Source of the DNA: CAZIPN01 sp964541225
Lineage (GTDB): Bacteria > Actinomycetota > Coriobacteriia > Anaerosomatales > JAAXUF01
Direction: 5' to 3'
Length of the DNA stretch: 25,200 bases
Assembly (NCBI GenBank): GCA_964541225.1
Contig: CAZIPN010000028.1
Coordinates: 1-25,200 of the forward strand
Shown: positions 6,984 to 14,764 of the stretch, in pieces
How positions within the stretch are numbered: the first letter of the stretch is position 1
How the letters are laid out: the number at the start of each line of letters is the position of its first letter
Made by a program: the position numbers and the translations under genes
Notes under the pieces: generated by a model
Databases searched by the model: none
What the model saw: the letters and a program-made list of their open reading frames with translations, nothing else
Told to the model about the DNA's origin: nothing

Positions 6984-8102
6984 CTAGTCAAGTCGCCTCA
7001 GTTCGTAGTCGCGCGAACCAACTCCATGTTCCTCGGCGTAACGCATCGCGATCGTGCCATCGACTCCTGTGATCTGCGCGAACTTGTCCGCGCCGGCCTC
7101 AAGGCCCTCGCCTCGGCCACCCGGAATCCCGTTGGCCGCAACCACCAGGTCGTACGCCGCTTGGTCGATTGCGACAATGTCGGTCGACGCCAGCACGCCA
7201 ACGTCGGCCACGATCGGCGCGTCCGAGAAGTCCCAGCAGTCGCAATCAGGTGAGACGTTCGTGATGAACGAGAGGTAGAGGACTTTGCCTTCCTTGTCGG
7301 CAAGCAGACCTGCGGCATGCTCGACGATCTTCTCCTGGAGCGCCTCCGGAGTGGTCTTCCACTGAATGCCGATGGCGCCCGAAGGGCAGCTTGCGACGCA
7401 CTCGCCACATCCGTAGCACAACTCGAAGTCGACCACGGCGACGCGATCGGGGCCAATGGCGATCGCGTTGACCGGGCATGACTTGACGCATCGGTTACAA
7501 GCGGTGCAGGTCTCGGCGGCGACCTCGGGCTTGAAGTCTGCATGCATGCGCTGCTTGGCGCTGCGGCATCCGAGCCCCATTCCGATGTTCTTCAGAGCGC
7601 CGCCAAACCCCGTTGCTTCATGGCCTTTGACGTGTGTGATGGCCACGAGTGCGTCGGCGTGTACCGCGACCGAGCCGAGACGCACCGAGTCGAAGTGTTT
7701 GAATCCGTCGATCTCAACCTCGCACGACTCCGCGCCCGACAGCCCATCGGCGATGAGTATTGGCGCCTCGACTGTCGCGTAGGAGAACCCGTGGTGCAGC
7801 GCGTTCTCAATGTGGTCCACGGCGTTCCAGCGCTTCCCTGAGTACAGCGTGTTCGCGTCGGTGAGGAACGGCTTGCCGCCGTGCTTCTTGATCAGCCGCA
7901 CAACTTCACGTGCGAAGACTGGCTGGACGAAACCCGTGCCGCCCTCCTCGCCAAAATGCAGCTTGACCGCGACGAAGTCGCCTTCCTCGATCGCCGAGTG
8001 AAGCCCAGCGCGTTCCAGCAACATGCCTACCCGCTTGACGAGCGACACCTTCTTGGGACTGCGCAGCGGGGCAAACCACACAACCGGCCGCTGGTCAGAC
8101 AT
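6984..8102 (-). CDS. DUF362 protein with two 4Fe-4S ferredoxin motifs
   Basis: A 372-residue cytoplasmic iron-sulfur protein. The DUF362 domain spans most of the protein (VAVKLHFGEEGGTGFVQP near 44-61, HVKGHEATGFGGALKNIGMG near 157-176). An inserted bacterial-ferredoxin unit has Cys199-x2-Cys202-x2-Cys205-x3-Cys209-Pro and Cys229-x2-Cys232-x2-Cys235-x3-Cys239-Pro, the full ligand set for two 4Fe-4S clusters. Such proteins are common in anaerobes and are annotated as ferredoxins; their reaction is not established to my knowledge. The ATG at 8102 overlaps the glucokinase TGA by one base (TGATG). The downstream membrane gene starts within 22 nt. The call is firm at family level only. Confidence 0.93.
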   Translation of the reverse strand: MSDQRPVVWFAPLRSPKKVSLVKRVGMLLERAGLHSAIEEGDFVAVKLHFGEEGGTGFVQPVFAREVVRLIKKHGGKPFLTDANTLYSGKRWNAVDHIENALHHGFSYATVEAPILIADGLSGAESCEVEIDGFKHFDSVRLGSVAVHADALVAITHVKGHEATGFGGALKNIGMGLGCRSAKQRMHADFKPEVAAETCTACNRCVKSCPVNAIAIGPDRVAVVDFELCYGCGECVASCPSGAIGIQWKTTPEALQEKIVEHAAGLLADKEGKVLYLSFITNVSPDCDCWDFSDAPIVADVGVLASTDIVAIDQAAYDLVVAANGIPGGRGEGLEAGADKFAQITGVDGTIAMRYAEEHGVGSRDYELRRLD

Positions 8103-9073
8103 CAGTGCACTCCTTCGCGAGAATCGTGCTCGTCAAATGAGAGCGCTGCGGCGCCCAGAATCCCAGCGTCATTGCCGAGAACCGCCTGCACGACCGTGAC
8201 GTCACGTCGCCCAGCCAGAGCTTCGCCACGCATCACCTCGGCAGCACGCTCTACCATGAAATCGGCGCTCTCGCCAATCCCCCCGCCAATGACGATCAGC
8301 TTCGGGTTGAAGATGTTGACCAATCCGACAAGCGCACGGCCAAGAATGGTGCCCGAGTCCAGGAGTATCTCTCGCGCCACCTCATCGCCATGTTGCGCCG
8401 CCACGACCACGCTCTGTGCCGTGACCGCCTCAAGATCGCCCTTTGCTGCTGCCAGGATCTTGCGACCCTTGTATGTAGCAGCCGCTTCGCGACCCTTCTC
8501 GGCGATCGCGGGCCGCCCAACGTAGGACTCAAGATGGCCGGTGCCCCCACAAGGACACGGGCGTCCGTCGAGATCGATGACGGTGTGGCCGATCTCACCG
8601 CCGAGGCCACGGCTCCCGCGATACGGCTCGCCGTTGAGAAACATGCCGCCGCCGACACCAGTTCCCACGGTGATCATCTGGAAGTCGCGCGCGCCCTTGG
8701 CTGCTCCCCACCGTGCTTCGCCGTAGGCAGCCAGGTTTCCGTCGTTGTCCATCGTGACTTCGCGCTTGGTTCTTGACATGACAAGCGAGCGCACGTCGAC
8801 ACCGGCGAGAGGCAGGTTCGTGCAAAACTCGATGGACTGCCGAAGAAAGTCGATCTGCCCTGGAATGCCGATCCCGATGCCCGCGACTTCCGCATCCTGT
8901 GTCCCCGCCGACACTTGTTCGACAAGATCAATGATGGCGTCCACAACAGCGAATGGGCCACCTTTCGGCGTCAAGCACATCGCATCCTTGACGATGCGTC
9001 CCTTGCGTTCCACGAGCCCGGCGGCGATCCTCGTGCCGCCAACATCGACACCGACGGCGTAGTTGATGCGCAT
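8102..9073 (-). CDS. ROK family glucokinase-like sugar kinase
   Basis: A 323-residue sugar kinase of the ROK family, probably phosphorylating glucose or a related hexose with ATP or polyphosphate in the cytoplasm. The phosphate-binding loop DVGGTRI is at 10-16 and the catalytic Asp is at 111 in MDNDGNLAAYGE. Sugar and zinc ligands lie in GGEIGH (Glu160, His163) and CPCGGTGHLE (Cys173, Cys175). The third Cys of the usual CxCGxxGCxE motif is His180 here, a variant I associate with some glucokinases. ATG 9073 is chosen because GGAGGAAG lies 7 nt upstream; a longer frame to 9160 adds unconserved residues. It is the first gene of the glucokinase-DUF362-membrane-membrane-rsmI unit. There is no N-terminal HTH, so it is an enzyme and not a ROK repressor. 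Confidence 0.9.
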   Translation of the reverse strand: MRINYAVGVDVGGTRIAAGLVERKGRIVKDAMCLTPKGGPFAVVDAIIDLVEQVSAGTQDAEVAGIGIGIPGQIDFLRQSIEFCTNLPLAGVDVRSLVMSRTKREVTMDNDGNLAAYGEARWGAAKGARDFQMITVGTGVGGGMFLNGEPYRGSRGLGGEIGHTVIDLDGRPCPCGGTGHLESYVGRPAIAEKGREAAATYKGRKILAAAKGDLEAVTAQSVVVAAQHGDEVAREILLDSGTILGRALVGLVNIFNPKLIVIGGGIGESADFMVERAAEVMRGEALAGRRDVTVVQAVLGNDAGILGAAALSFDEHDSREGVH

Positions 9074-9139
9074 ATATGTGCTTCCTCCCCAAGCCGATCT
9101 ATCCAAGCTGACGCGCTCGCGCGCGAACTCAGCACACAG

Positions 9140-9145
9140 TCTATA
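9140..9145 (-). promoter_or_regulatory. Possible -10 box upstream of the glucokinase unit
   Basis: TATAGA on the minus strand matches the -10 consensus at five of six positions. It lies about 67 nt upstream of the glucokinase start inside the 123-bp gap after the ImmA-like gene. No good -35 box sits at 16-18 nt, so this is weak. Confidence 0.2.
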
Positions 9146-9196
9146 CCAGGGCTCAGACACTCCCGGACAGAGTGCGCGGCAGTTCTGGCAGCCGGC

Positions 9197-9727
9197 CTAG
9201 TAGTCCCAAAGAATGGTCTCTGACTTCGCAAGATGCAGCTCACGCAGACGATCCAGCATCATGCCCTCTGGCACGCCGAAAAGACGCGCCAGATACCGAT
9301 GGTCATTGAACCATATGTGCGCCTGCTCGGTGACGAGTGCGGTTGGCATGATGAGTTCACGCGCGACCTTGTCGGCATCTGAGTGATCCGGATGCCACCT
9401 TGGAAAGACGTCCGTTTCGTCGGCGAGCAGAAGGAGAATGTGGCCGAGCATATGCGCCAATGCGCGGCGTCGCTCGATCTCCGGGCGCGCCGAGTTGACG
9501 ACCATGACGGGAAGCCCATCCTCATAGATGGTGGCTGCGGTGAAGAATGGAGGCAAGTTGACGGAGCGGACGGGAATGCGGAGGGATGCCACAACGTCCT
9601 CAATCGGAACAGGCGGTTCTTCCACTCCGATTGCGGCGAGAGCGTCTTCGGCGATCTGCCTGAAGTATGCCTCGGTCCTGAGTCTCAAAGATGTTCCCGT
9701 CGACGCACGACAGCGCTCCTGATGCAC
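9197..9727 (-). CDS. ImmA/IrrE-type (DUF955) protein with degenerate zinc motif
   Basis: A product of about 176 residues resembling the ImmA/IrrE metallopeptidase family, whose active members cleave XRE-type repressors. The family layout is visible: an N-terminal AEDALAAIGVEEPPVPIEDVVASL segment, a strand with VMVVNSA, the helix RRRALAHMLGHILLLL, then ARELIMPTALV in place of the usual AAELLMP. The HExxH motif reads HMLGH (92-96), so the catalytic Glu is Met. The downstream third-ligand region reads DAD where E-A-N is usual. This suggests loss of peptidase activity or a changed role. No XRE-type partner gene is adjacent. The start is uncertain: GTG 9727 gives the longest form with a poor ribosome binding site, and TTG 9688 is an alternative. 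Family call moderate, activity unknown. Confidence 0.7.
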   Translation of the reverse strand: MHQERCRASTGTSLRLRTEAYFRQIAEDALAAIGVEEPPVPIEDVVASLRIPVRSVNLPPFFTAATIYEDGLPVMVVNSARPEIERRRALAHMLGHILLLLADETDVFPRWHPDHSDADKVARELIMPTALVTEQAHIWFNDHRYLARLFGVPEGMMLDRLRELHLAKSETILWDY

Positions 9728-9797
9728 TCATCTGCCACGTTTATCGGTACGCCCACGCGCGACGAGTAGCGTCACAATGGCTAGGACATACTCTTCT

Positions 9798-9813
9798 CGT
9801 GATATGTGTCACA
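9798..9813. promoter_or_regulatory. CRP/FNR-family-like palindrome
   Basis: CGTGA-TATGTG-TCACA differs from the CRP consensus TGTGA-N6-TCACA at one position. It lies in the divergent gap between the ImmA-like gene and the HEAT-repeat gene, 91 nt before the latter's ATG. No CRP-family gene is in the window, so the binding protein is unknown and a chance match is possible. Confidence 0.35.
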
Positions 9814-9903
9814 GGGTCGGCTTGCTTCTCATACAGGGGCCTGCCGAGAAGACCGATACGTATGCCGTCGGCGACGTGCGACAACACGCGAAAGGGGGCA
9901 GGC

Positions 9904-11814
9904 ATGAGCACGGAATCCGAGGCGCATCCCCGAGCCGAGGAGACTCTGCGGCTGCTGGCGGCTGCGGCCGGATCTGCTCGCCTGTACCCACCGTCATCCG
10001 CACTCCCCGCCGAGGCGATCGCCAAGTTCGTTGAGCGCGCCAACGCAACCACCCTCGGTCAGGGGCCGCTGCGCTATGTCGTCGATCCCGACGGGTTTCG
10101 AATCGGCGAGACGCAGGTCGGCGCTAACAGCAACCAGGTCACCGCACTTGCCAAGGCGCTTCATGCTTTGCAGGTCGGCCAGATGGTGATAGTCCCCGGG
10201 CTCACCCCCGCAGAAGCATCCGCGTTCGTTGCGATCGCAAACGCCGATTCGAGTTCGACCAGGACGAGCGGTGGAGTGCGAGCTCTTCTCAGCTCGGCGC
10301 GCGTCGCACACCTGGCTGTCATCGAGATCTCTCTTCGCTCCTCAGATGAGCAGGGTCTTGCCGGCGTCGACCTCATCAATGCGCCACTCGACGATATTGC
10401 CGGCGAACTCAGCGACGCAGCACAGCGATGGGCTCAGAACACGGATTCCGGGGACGACGAGATGGCGCGCGCCATCAGCCAGTTGGAGACGGCCACGCGT
10501 GACATCGCGATCGAGCGAGTCTCCACGGCGCTCATGCGGTTGGACGAACATACGCGCCTCAAAGTCCTCGCGTACTCGCTGAAGGCCGACCCTCACGGAC
10601 AACGCATGAACGGCATGCTGGATGTGATTGCCCGCCTCAAACCGGCAGCCCTTGCTCGACTGCTCACGCTCGTCGCCGAGCAAGCCGGAACACAGCCCAG
10701 CCGAATCGCCGCTGCGATGCCCCTGTCGGCCGAGACGGCCGCACTCCTTGAACCGCTTCTTGCACGACCTCCAGTCGACGCTCCCGAGGTGGTCGAGGCG
10801 CCTTCGGCGCGCGAAGTCGCGCAACAGATGAGCATCGCCGAGGACCCCGGGGAAATCCAGCGCCAGGTGGTCGTGGCCGCACCTCAGCTCTCGGCGGGTC
10901 GTGCGCTTGCGACGGCAGTCGCTGTCTCGCGAAGCCATCCCGACGAAGAATCCGTGCGGACAATCGCCGAAGTCTTGCCTCGTGCAGCCAAGGATGGCGC
11001 CTTCCCAACGGTGCGTGAAGCTCTCAGACGCCTCGATGAACTTGCCGCCGCTGCTGAACTCACGGTCGAGATCGGCCAGGCGCTGGCAACACTGTCGGAT
11101 CCGACCGTGCTCGCCGAGATGTGCTCCACGGTTGAGGATGACAGCGACGCCGCGATCGTCGGCGAAATCTTGCATGCGGCCGGCCCGGCGGGGGCCGAAG
11201 CACTGCTCGAGACCTACATCCGTGGTACAGAGACCCAACGATCGCTGTTGCGCCCGGCGCTTCGGGCCATGAGCGAACCCGTTCTGGGCGTGGCGCGATC
11301 GCGTCTTCGCACCGAAGAACCCGCACGGGCCACGGCGATCTTGCTCACACTGCCAATCCTGGGGGATCGACGAGCGGTACCCGTCATCAGCGAGGCCCTG
11401 TCACACTTGGACGAACAAGTCCGTTTCGCGGCGATCACCGCGTTGGCTGACACTCCAGCTCCCGAGGCAGCAAGCGCGCTGGTCAAAGCGCTCGGCCATC
11501 CTGAACCAGAAACGCAACGGTTCGCGGTTCGAGAGATCGGGCGGGTGAAAGCAGCTCCGGCGGTTCACCAGCTCACGCGCGCGCTTGAAGATCTCAACGT
11601 GTTGCAGCGAACCTATGAAATGAAGAAGGAAGTAATCCGGGCTCTTGAGCAAATCGGCACGCCAGAAGCCCGGCGAGCTTTGAGGCGAACCGCCGACCGA
11701 GGCTTCGTGTGGGGCAGGAAGAGCAGGGAACTGCGTTCTCTGGCGAGGCACGCACTCAAACACATCGATGCCGCCGACCATGCGTCGTTGACCGAAGGAG
11801 TGAAGGAACTGTGA
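9904..11814 (+). CDS. HEAT-repeat protein with an N-terminal module shared with the adjacent HD-GYP protein
   Basis: A 636-residue soluble, mostly helical, Ala-rich protein without signal peptide or membrane segment. Residues about 5-140 form a module (LRLLAAAAGSARLYPPSSAL ... LTPAEASAFVAIAN ... VAHLAVIEISL) that aligns with residues 40-175 of the next gene's product. The middle (about 160-450) is helical without a recognised fold. The C-terminal part (about 475-620) contains HEAT/PBS-lyase-like repeats such as DRRAVPVISEALSHLDEQVR and EAASALVKALGHPEPETQ. HEAT repeats usually serve as protein-binding scaffolds. ATG 9904 has AAAGGGGG about 8 nt upstream; frames beginning at 9691 lie in noncoding sequence. 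The stop overlaps the HD-GYP start as GTGA, which implies co-translation. A scaffold or partner for the HD-GYP protein is inferred, not shown. Confidence 0.85.
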   Translation: MSTESEAHPRAEETLRLLAAAAGSARLYPPSSALPAEAIAKFVERANATTLGQGPLRYVVDPDGFRIGETQVGANSNQVTALAKALHALQVGQMVIVPGLTPAEASAFVAIANADSSSTRTSGGVRALLSSARVAHLAVIEISLRSSDEQGLAGVDLINAPLDDIAGELSDAAQRWAQNTDSGDDEMARAISQLETATRDIAIERVSTALMRLDEHTRLKVLAYSLKADPHGQRMNGMLDVIARLKPAALARLLTLVAEQAGTQPSRIAAAMPLSAETAALLEPLLARPPVDAPEVVEAPSAREVAQQMSIAEDPGEIQRQVVVAAPQLSAGRALATAVAVSRSHPDEESVRTIAEVLPRAAKDGAFPTVREALRRLDELAAAAELTVEIGQALATLSDPTVLAEMCSTVEDDSDAAIVGEILHAAGPAGAEALLETYIRGTETQRSLLRPALRAMSEPVLGVARSRLRTEEPARATAILLTLPILGDRRAVPVISEALSHLDEQVRFAAITALADTPAPEAASALVKALGHPEPETQRFAVREIGRVKAAPAVHQLTRALEDLNVLQRTYEMKKEVIRALEQIGTPEARRALRRTADRGFVWGRKSRELRSLARHALKHIDAADHASLTEGVKEL

Positions 11815-13298
11815 CGGACTCTCCATACCGTCCTGAGAACGAAGGACCGCTTCCGAAGCCCGCGGAGATTGCTGCCGAGGCGAAGTTCGTCGCGGTACAA
11901 GCGCCGTTCGCGACCCCGGAGAAGTTGGAGCGGGCTCGCGACCTTGTGCGTTTCTTAGCGGTCGCGGACACGAACGCGGCGCTGTATCCAACGACGCACC
12001 CCCTGGTGGCGCAGTCCCTCGTCGATCTCGTGGAAGCCGTGCGTGGACTCGCGCAGTTTGGTTTCGACGACGTGACCGTCAACATCTACAAGCGCACCGT
12101 CTTCGTCGAGAATCAGGTCTTCTCGGAAGAAAGCGCCACATACAGCAAGCTGGTCGACGAGTTCCTGGCGCGAGGAATCTCGGCAGTGACGTTCTCGTCG
12201 TCCATGACTGCCGAGGAAGCGGCCGCTCTCGTCGAGTTGCTCGCCGAACAGCGAGTCACCGACATCGAAGCCGCGCGCGACTACCTCGACGCGCGCCAAG
12301 TACGTAGCATCGTCGTCGCAGAAACGACCACGCTAGAGGACACGGGCGACGAGGAGCGCAGTCGAGAAATCCGGGCGCGAGCGCGCGAAAGCTACGACGC
12401 CGGAGTCTCGGCGATGCGCGATGTGGAGTCGCAGGCCAAGCTCGGCAAGGTTCTAGAAGTCGGCAAGCTGCAACACACGGTCGAGTCGATGCTCGACAAC
12501 CTCTTGCAGGATCCGGCGGCGGTACTCGGCCTAACCGCAATCAAAGGCCACGACGATTACACGCTCAACCACTCAATTAACGTGTGCATCCTGTCGCTGT
12601 CGCTGGGCTCGGCACTTGGACTTGGGTCTGACGAGCTCCGCTCCTTGGGGATGGCGGCTCTGCTCTACGACATCGGGAAAGTCCGCATATCAGAAGACGT
12701 CCTGCTCAAGAGCGGGCCCCTGACCAGCGAAGAGTGGGCGGCCGTCAAGCGACACAGCGAGGAAGGCGCAGACCTGCTCAAGCGTCTGCAACTTCCCGAC
12801 AAGATGCCGATGATCGTCGCCTACGAGCACCACCAGCGCCACGACCTCATGGGCTACCCCGAGACCAACGGCGAGGAACTGCATCTCTTCAGCAAGATCG
12901 TGGCAGTCTGCGACGCCTACGACGCGATGACGACACAGCGGCCTTTTCGCCGCGAGATACGTCCGGACAAAGCGCTCGCGGTCCTTATGCAAGGTCGCGG
13001 CAAGGCATACGACCCCGCTGTCACCAAGGCGCTCGTGGCGATGCTCGGCATCTATCCGATGGGAGCGGTCGTCGTCCTCGACGACGGGTCGACCGCCGTG
13101 GTCTACCGGGTGAACAACGACGATCTGCTCCATCCGCGCATCAAGGTCCTCAGCGACGCCGAAGGTCGCTGGCTTGAGACACCCGAAGTGCTGGACCTGC
13201 GATGGGTTGATCCCGCTACAGGCGCACCCGTTCGCTCGATTGCCGAGTGCGTGCCGGCCGTCGACGCCGGCGTCGACGACGTGTGGCAGTACCTGTAG
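11811..13298 (+). CDS. HD-GYP domain protein with Tyr in place of the HD-motif His
   Basis: A 495-residue cytoplasmic protein. Residues 40-175 match the N-terminal module of the preceding HEAT protein (LVRFLAVADTNAALYP ... MTAEEAAALVELL ... VRSIVVAETT). Residues 240-430 are an HD-GYP domain, the fold of cyclic-di-GMP phosphodiesterases. Conserved features are His254 (NHSINV), His315, His340-His341, the GYP at 348-350 and VCDAYDAMT. The central HD is Tyr286-Asp287 (LLYDIGK), encoded by TAC at 12666-12668. That His is normally a metal ligand, so activity may be altered or absent. Residues 430-495 form a C-terminal extension. GTG 11811 is the start: it overlaps the previous stop by 4 nt, and the longer frame from 11709 reads through the HEAT gene. 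Cyclic-di-GMP hydrolysis or binding is inferred. Confidence 0.88.
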   Translation: MTDSPYRPENEGPLPKPAEIAAEAKFVAVQAPFATPEKLERARDLVRFLAVADTNAALYPTTHPLVAQSLVDLVEAVRGLAQFGFDDVTVNIYKRTVFVENQVFSEESATYSKLVDEFLARGISAVTFSSSMTAEEAAALVELLAEQRVTDIEAARDYLDARQVRSIVVAETTTLEDTGDEERSREIRARARESYDAGVSAMRDVESQAKLGKVLEVGKLQHTVESMLDNLLQDPAAVLGLTAIKGHDDYTLNHSINVCILSLSLGSALGLGSDELRSLGMAALLYDIGKVRISEDVLLKSGPLTSEEWAAVKRHSEEGADLLKRLQLPDKMPMIVAYEHHQRHDLMGYPETNGEELHLFSKIVAVCDAYDAMTTQRPFRREIRPDKALAVLMQGRGKAYDPAVTKALVAMLGIYPMGAVVVLDDGSTAVVYRVNNDDLLHPRIKVLSDAEGRWLETPEVLDLRWVDPATGAPVRSIAECVPAVDAGVDDVWQYL

Positions 13299-13365
13299 CA
13301 GGCACGCCGACCCGCCAGCTGGCAAGCTCGCACTGAGCGTCACTCGTCAACGCCTTACGAACACG

Positions 13366-14562
13366 CTAGGCGAGCGGGTCCCCGAAGTAGCGCCAGAAGA
13401 TGGTCCAGAACGACATCACGCCGGAATAGTGCGGCGTGTAGCGATACTGCGCGAAGGTGCCCTCGTTGTCGCAGACTTGGGAATTGCCATCGACAGACTC
13501 AGTGGCGCCCTGGTGCCAATCGTGAGCGTTCTTGTCGAACTTCTGCGCTCCCCAATAGACCTGGTTCCCGAAGCCCTTCATGCTGCTCGTCGTGAAGGTG
13601 TCCGCCTTCCCAGCGCCGAATGCCCAGTCGTATTGATACTGGGTCGGATGCTTCGTGCTCAGCAAAGACTGCTCTTTCTGCAGCGTGGCCAGCATGATCT
13701 TCGGATTGATGTTGAAGCGAATGCACGCGTCAGAAATCATCTGTGCCGCAGACTTCGTGGTGCCGAAATGATCCTTGCCAGTGTAGGACTTCAGCGCACC
13801 CGGTTGCGCGTTGAGGAAAGCCTGGATGCCGGCGGCGGTCATCGCACCGCCATTGCGGAAGTTGGCTTCCGAGACAACATCGGAGCGCACAAACTTGCTC
13901 CGTGGATCGCTGCCTGCCGAAGCGGCGTCGACCTGACCCGCGTCATACCCGGGCGTGAAGACGCTCTTGGCTGCAGCTGCCCGCGCTTGCTCCACCTTCA
14001 GATCCGCCAGAAGCTTTGCCTGCTGCTTGTCAGCAGTCGCCTGCAGTCCCTGCAACTTGGCGACCCGAATCACAAGGCTCTCCTGAAGCCAAGACTCCTC
14101 TGTCTGCGCCAGCCGCAGATCCTGCAGCATGCGGGCATCTCGGCTCGTGATCATCGAAAGGTAGTTGATCCGCATGAGGAGATCGCTTAGTGACTGCGCC
14201 GAGAACAGGCTTTCCAACATGTCCGTCTCAGAATTGCGGTACAACTCAACTGCGCGGGAAGCGAGGGCTGATCGGGCGGTTTGGAGCTTGGACTGCCCAT
14301 CCGCGATCTGCTTCGTCACCTGAGCCACTTCGTCTTCAGTACGGTGTAGCTCGCGCGTTATCGCGACATAGCTGGCCACTTGATTCCCGAAATCGGCCTG
14401 CATGGCCGCGGCCTGCGCGCTTTGTGCCGAGGACCCCGACGCAGGCGCGGCGTCGGCTGATAGCACAAACGCAGGCGCGAAGAGAAGTGCGCTCACGACC
14501 GCAATTGCGACGGTCAGCGTCCGCCCCACGGCAATGATTCTATGAGTCTCGCGCGCGAGCAC
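13366..14562 (-). CDS. Secreted coiled-coil protein with C-terminal lysozyme-like domain
   Basis: A 398-residue exported protein, probably acting on or at the cell wall. Residues 1-38 are a signal peptide (RTLTVAIAVVSALLFAPAF, likely cleavage after SADA). Residues about 50-205 are a long coiled coil of the CwlO/PcsB N-terminal type, including LLMRINYLSMI. Residues 225-398 form a lysozyme-like domain found in actinobacterial secreted proteins labelled hemagglutinin: FNINPKIMLATLQKEQSLLS with candidate catalytic Glu287, then FGNQVYWGAQKF, YRYTPHYSG and FWRYFGD. Cys270 and Cys354 could form a disulfide. GTG 14562 is supported by GGAGG 4 nt upstream. It converges on the HD-GYP gene, and no partner is adjacent. 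In PcsB/CwlO-type systems the coiled coil couples the hydrolase to FtsEX, which is not seen here. Confidence 0.85.
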   Translation of the reverse strand: MLARETHRIIAVGRTLTVAIAVVSALLFAPAFVLSADAAPASGSSAQSAQAAAMQADFGNQVASYVAITRELHRTEDEVAQVTKQIADGQSKLQTARSALASRAVELYRNSETDMLESLFSAQSLSDLLMRINYLSMITSRDARMLQDLRLAQTEESWLQESLVIRVAKLQGLQATADKQQAKLLADLKVEQARAAAAKSVFTPGYDAGQVDAASAGSDPRSKFVRSDVVSEANFRNGGAMTAAGIQAFLNAQPGALKSYTGKDHFGTTKSAAQMISDACIRFNINPKIMLATLQKEQSLLSTKHPTQYQYDWAFGAGKADTFTTSSMKGFGNQVYWGAQKFDKNAHDWHQGATESVDGNSQVCDNEGTFAQYRYTPHYSGVMSFWTIFWRYFGDPLA

Positions 14563-14600
14563 GCAGCCTCCAGCACGAATTGAGTGTGACCCGCCTTAAT

Positions 14601-14619
14601 TATCGGCAGGAAACCGATA
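14601..14619. repeat. Inverted repeat upstream of the secreted lysozyme-like gene
   Basis: TATCGG-N7-CCGATA is a perfect inverted repeat 39 nt upstream of the GTG at 14562. On the minus strand it overlaps a weak -10-like GATAAT. It could be an operator or a small hairpin; no T-run follows on either strand. Confidence 0.3.
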
Positions 14620-14726
14620 TTACGAAGTACGCATACACGATGCCAACACACACGGATGCACGATCGGCTGGAGCGCACCGTACTCCATGCTCCCCGCGCC
14701 CGTGTGGCCCGCCAAGTTTGGGGTAC

Positions 14727-14748
14727 TATTTCGATATTCGTCGAAATA
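14727..14748. promoter_or_regulatory. Perfect 22-bp operator-like palindrome upstream of the metallophosphoesterase unit
   Basis: TATTTCGA-TATTCG-TCGAAATA has perfect 8-bp arms and a 6-bp spacer. It is AT-rich in a GC-rich context and lies 5 nt before the ribosome binding site GGAGGAG (14754-14760). Size, symmetry and place fit a repressor operator, for example of the ArsR type, overlapping the transcription start. There is no regulator gene next to it. Confidence 0.5.
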
Positions 14749-14764
14749 CCCTCGGAGGAGCGCC

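Noticed and set aside
9110..9127. Alternating CG tract as a Z-DNA or regulatory element
   Set aside because: Short and imperfect; expected in high-GC sequence.
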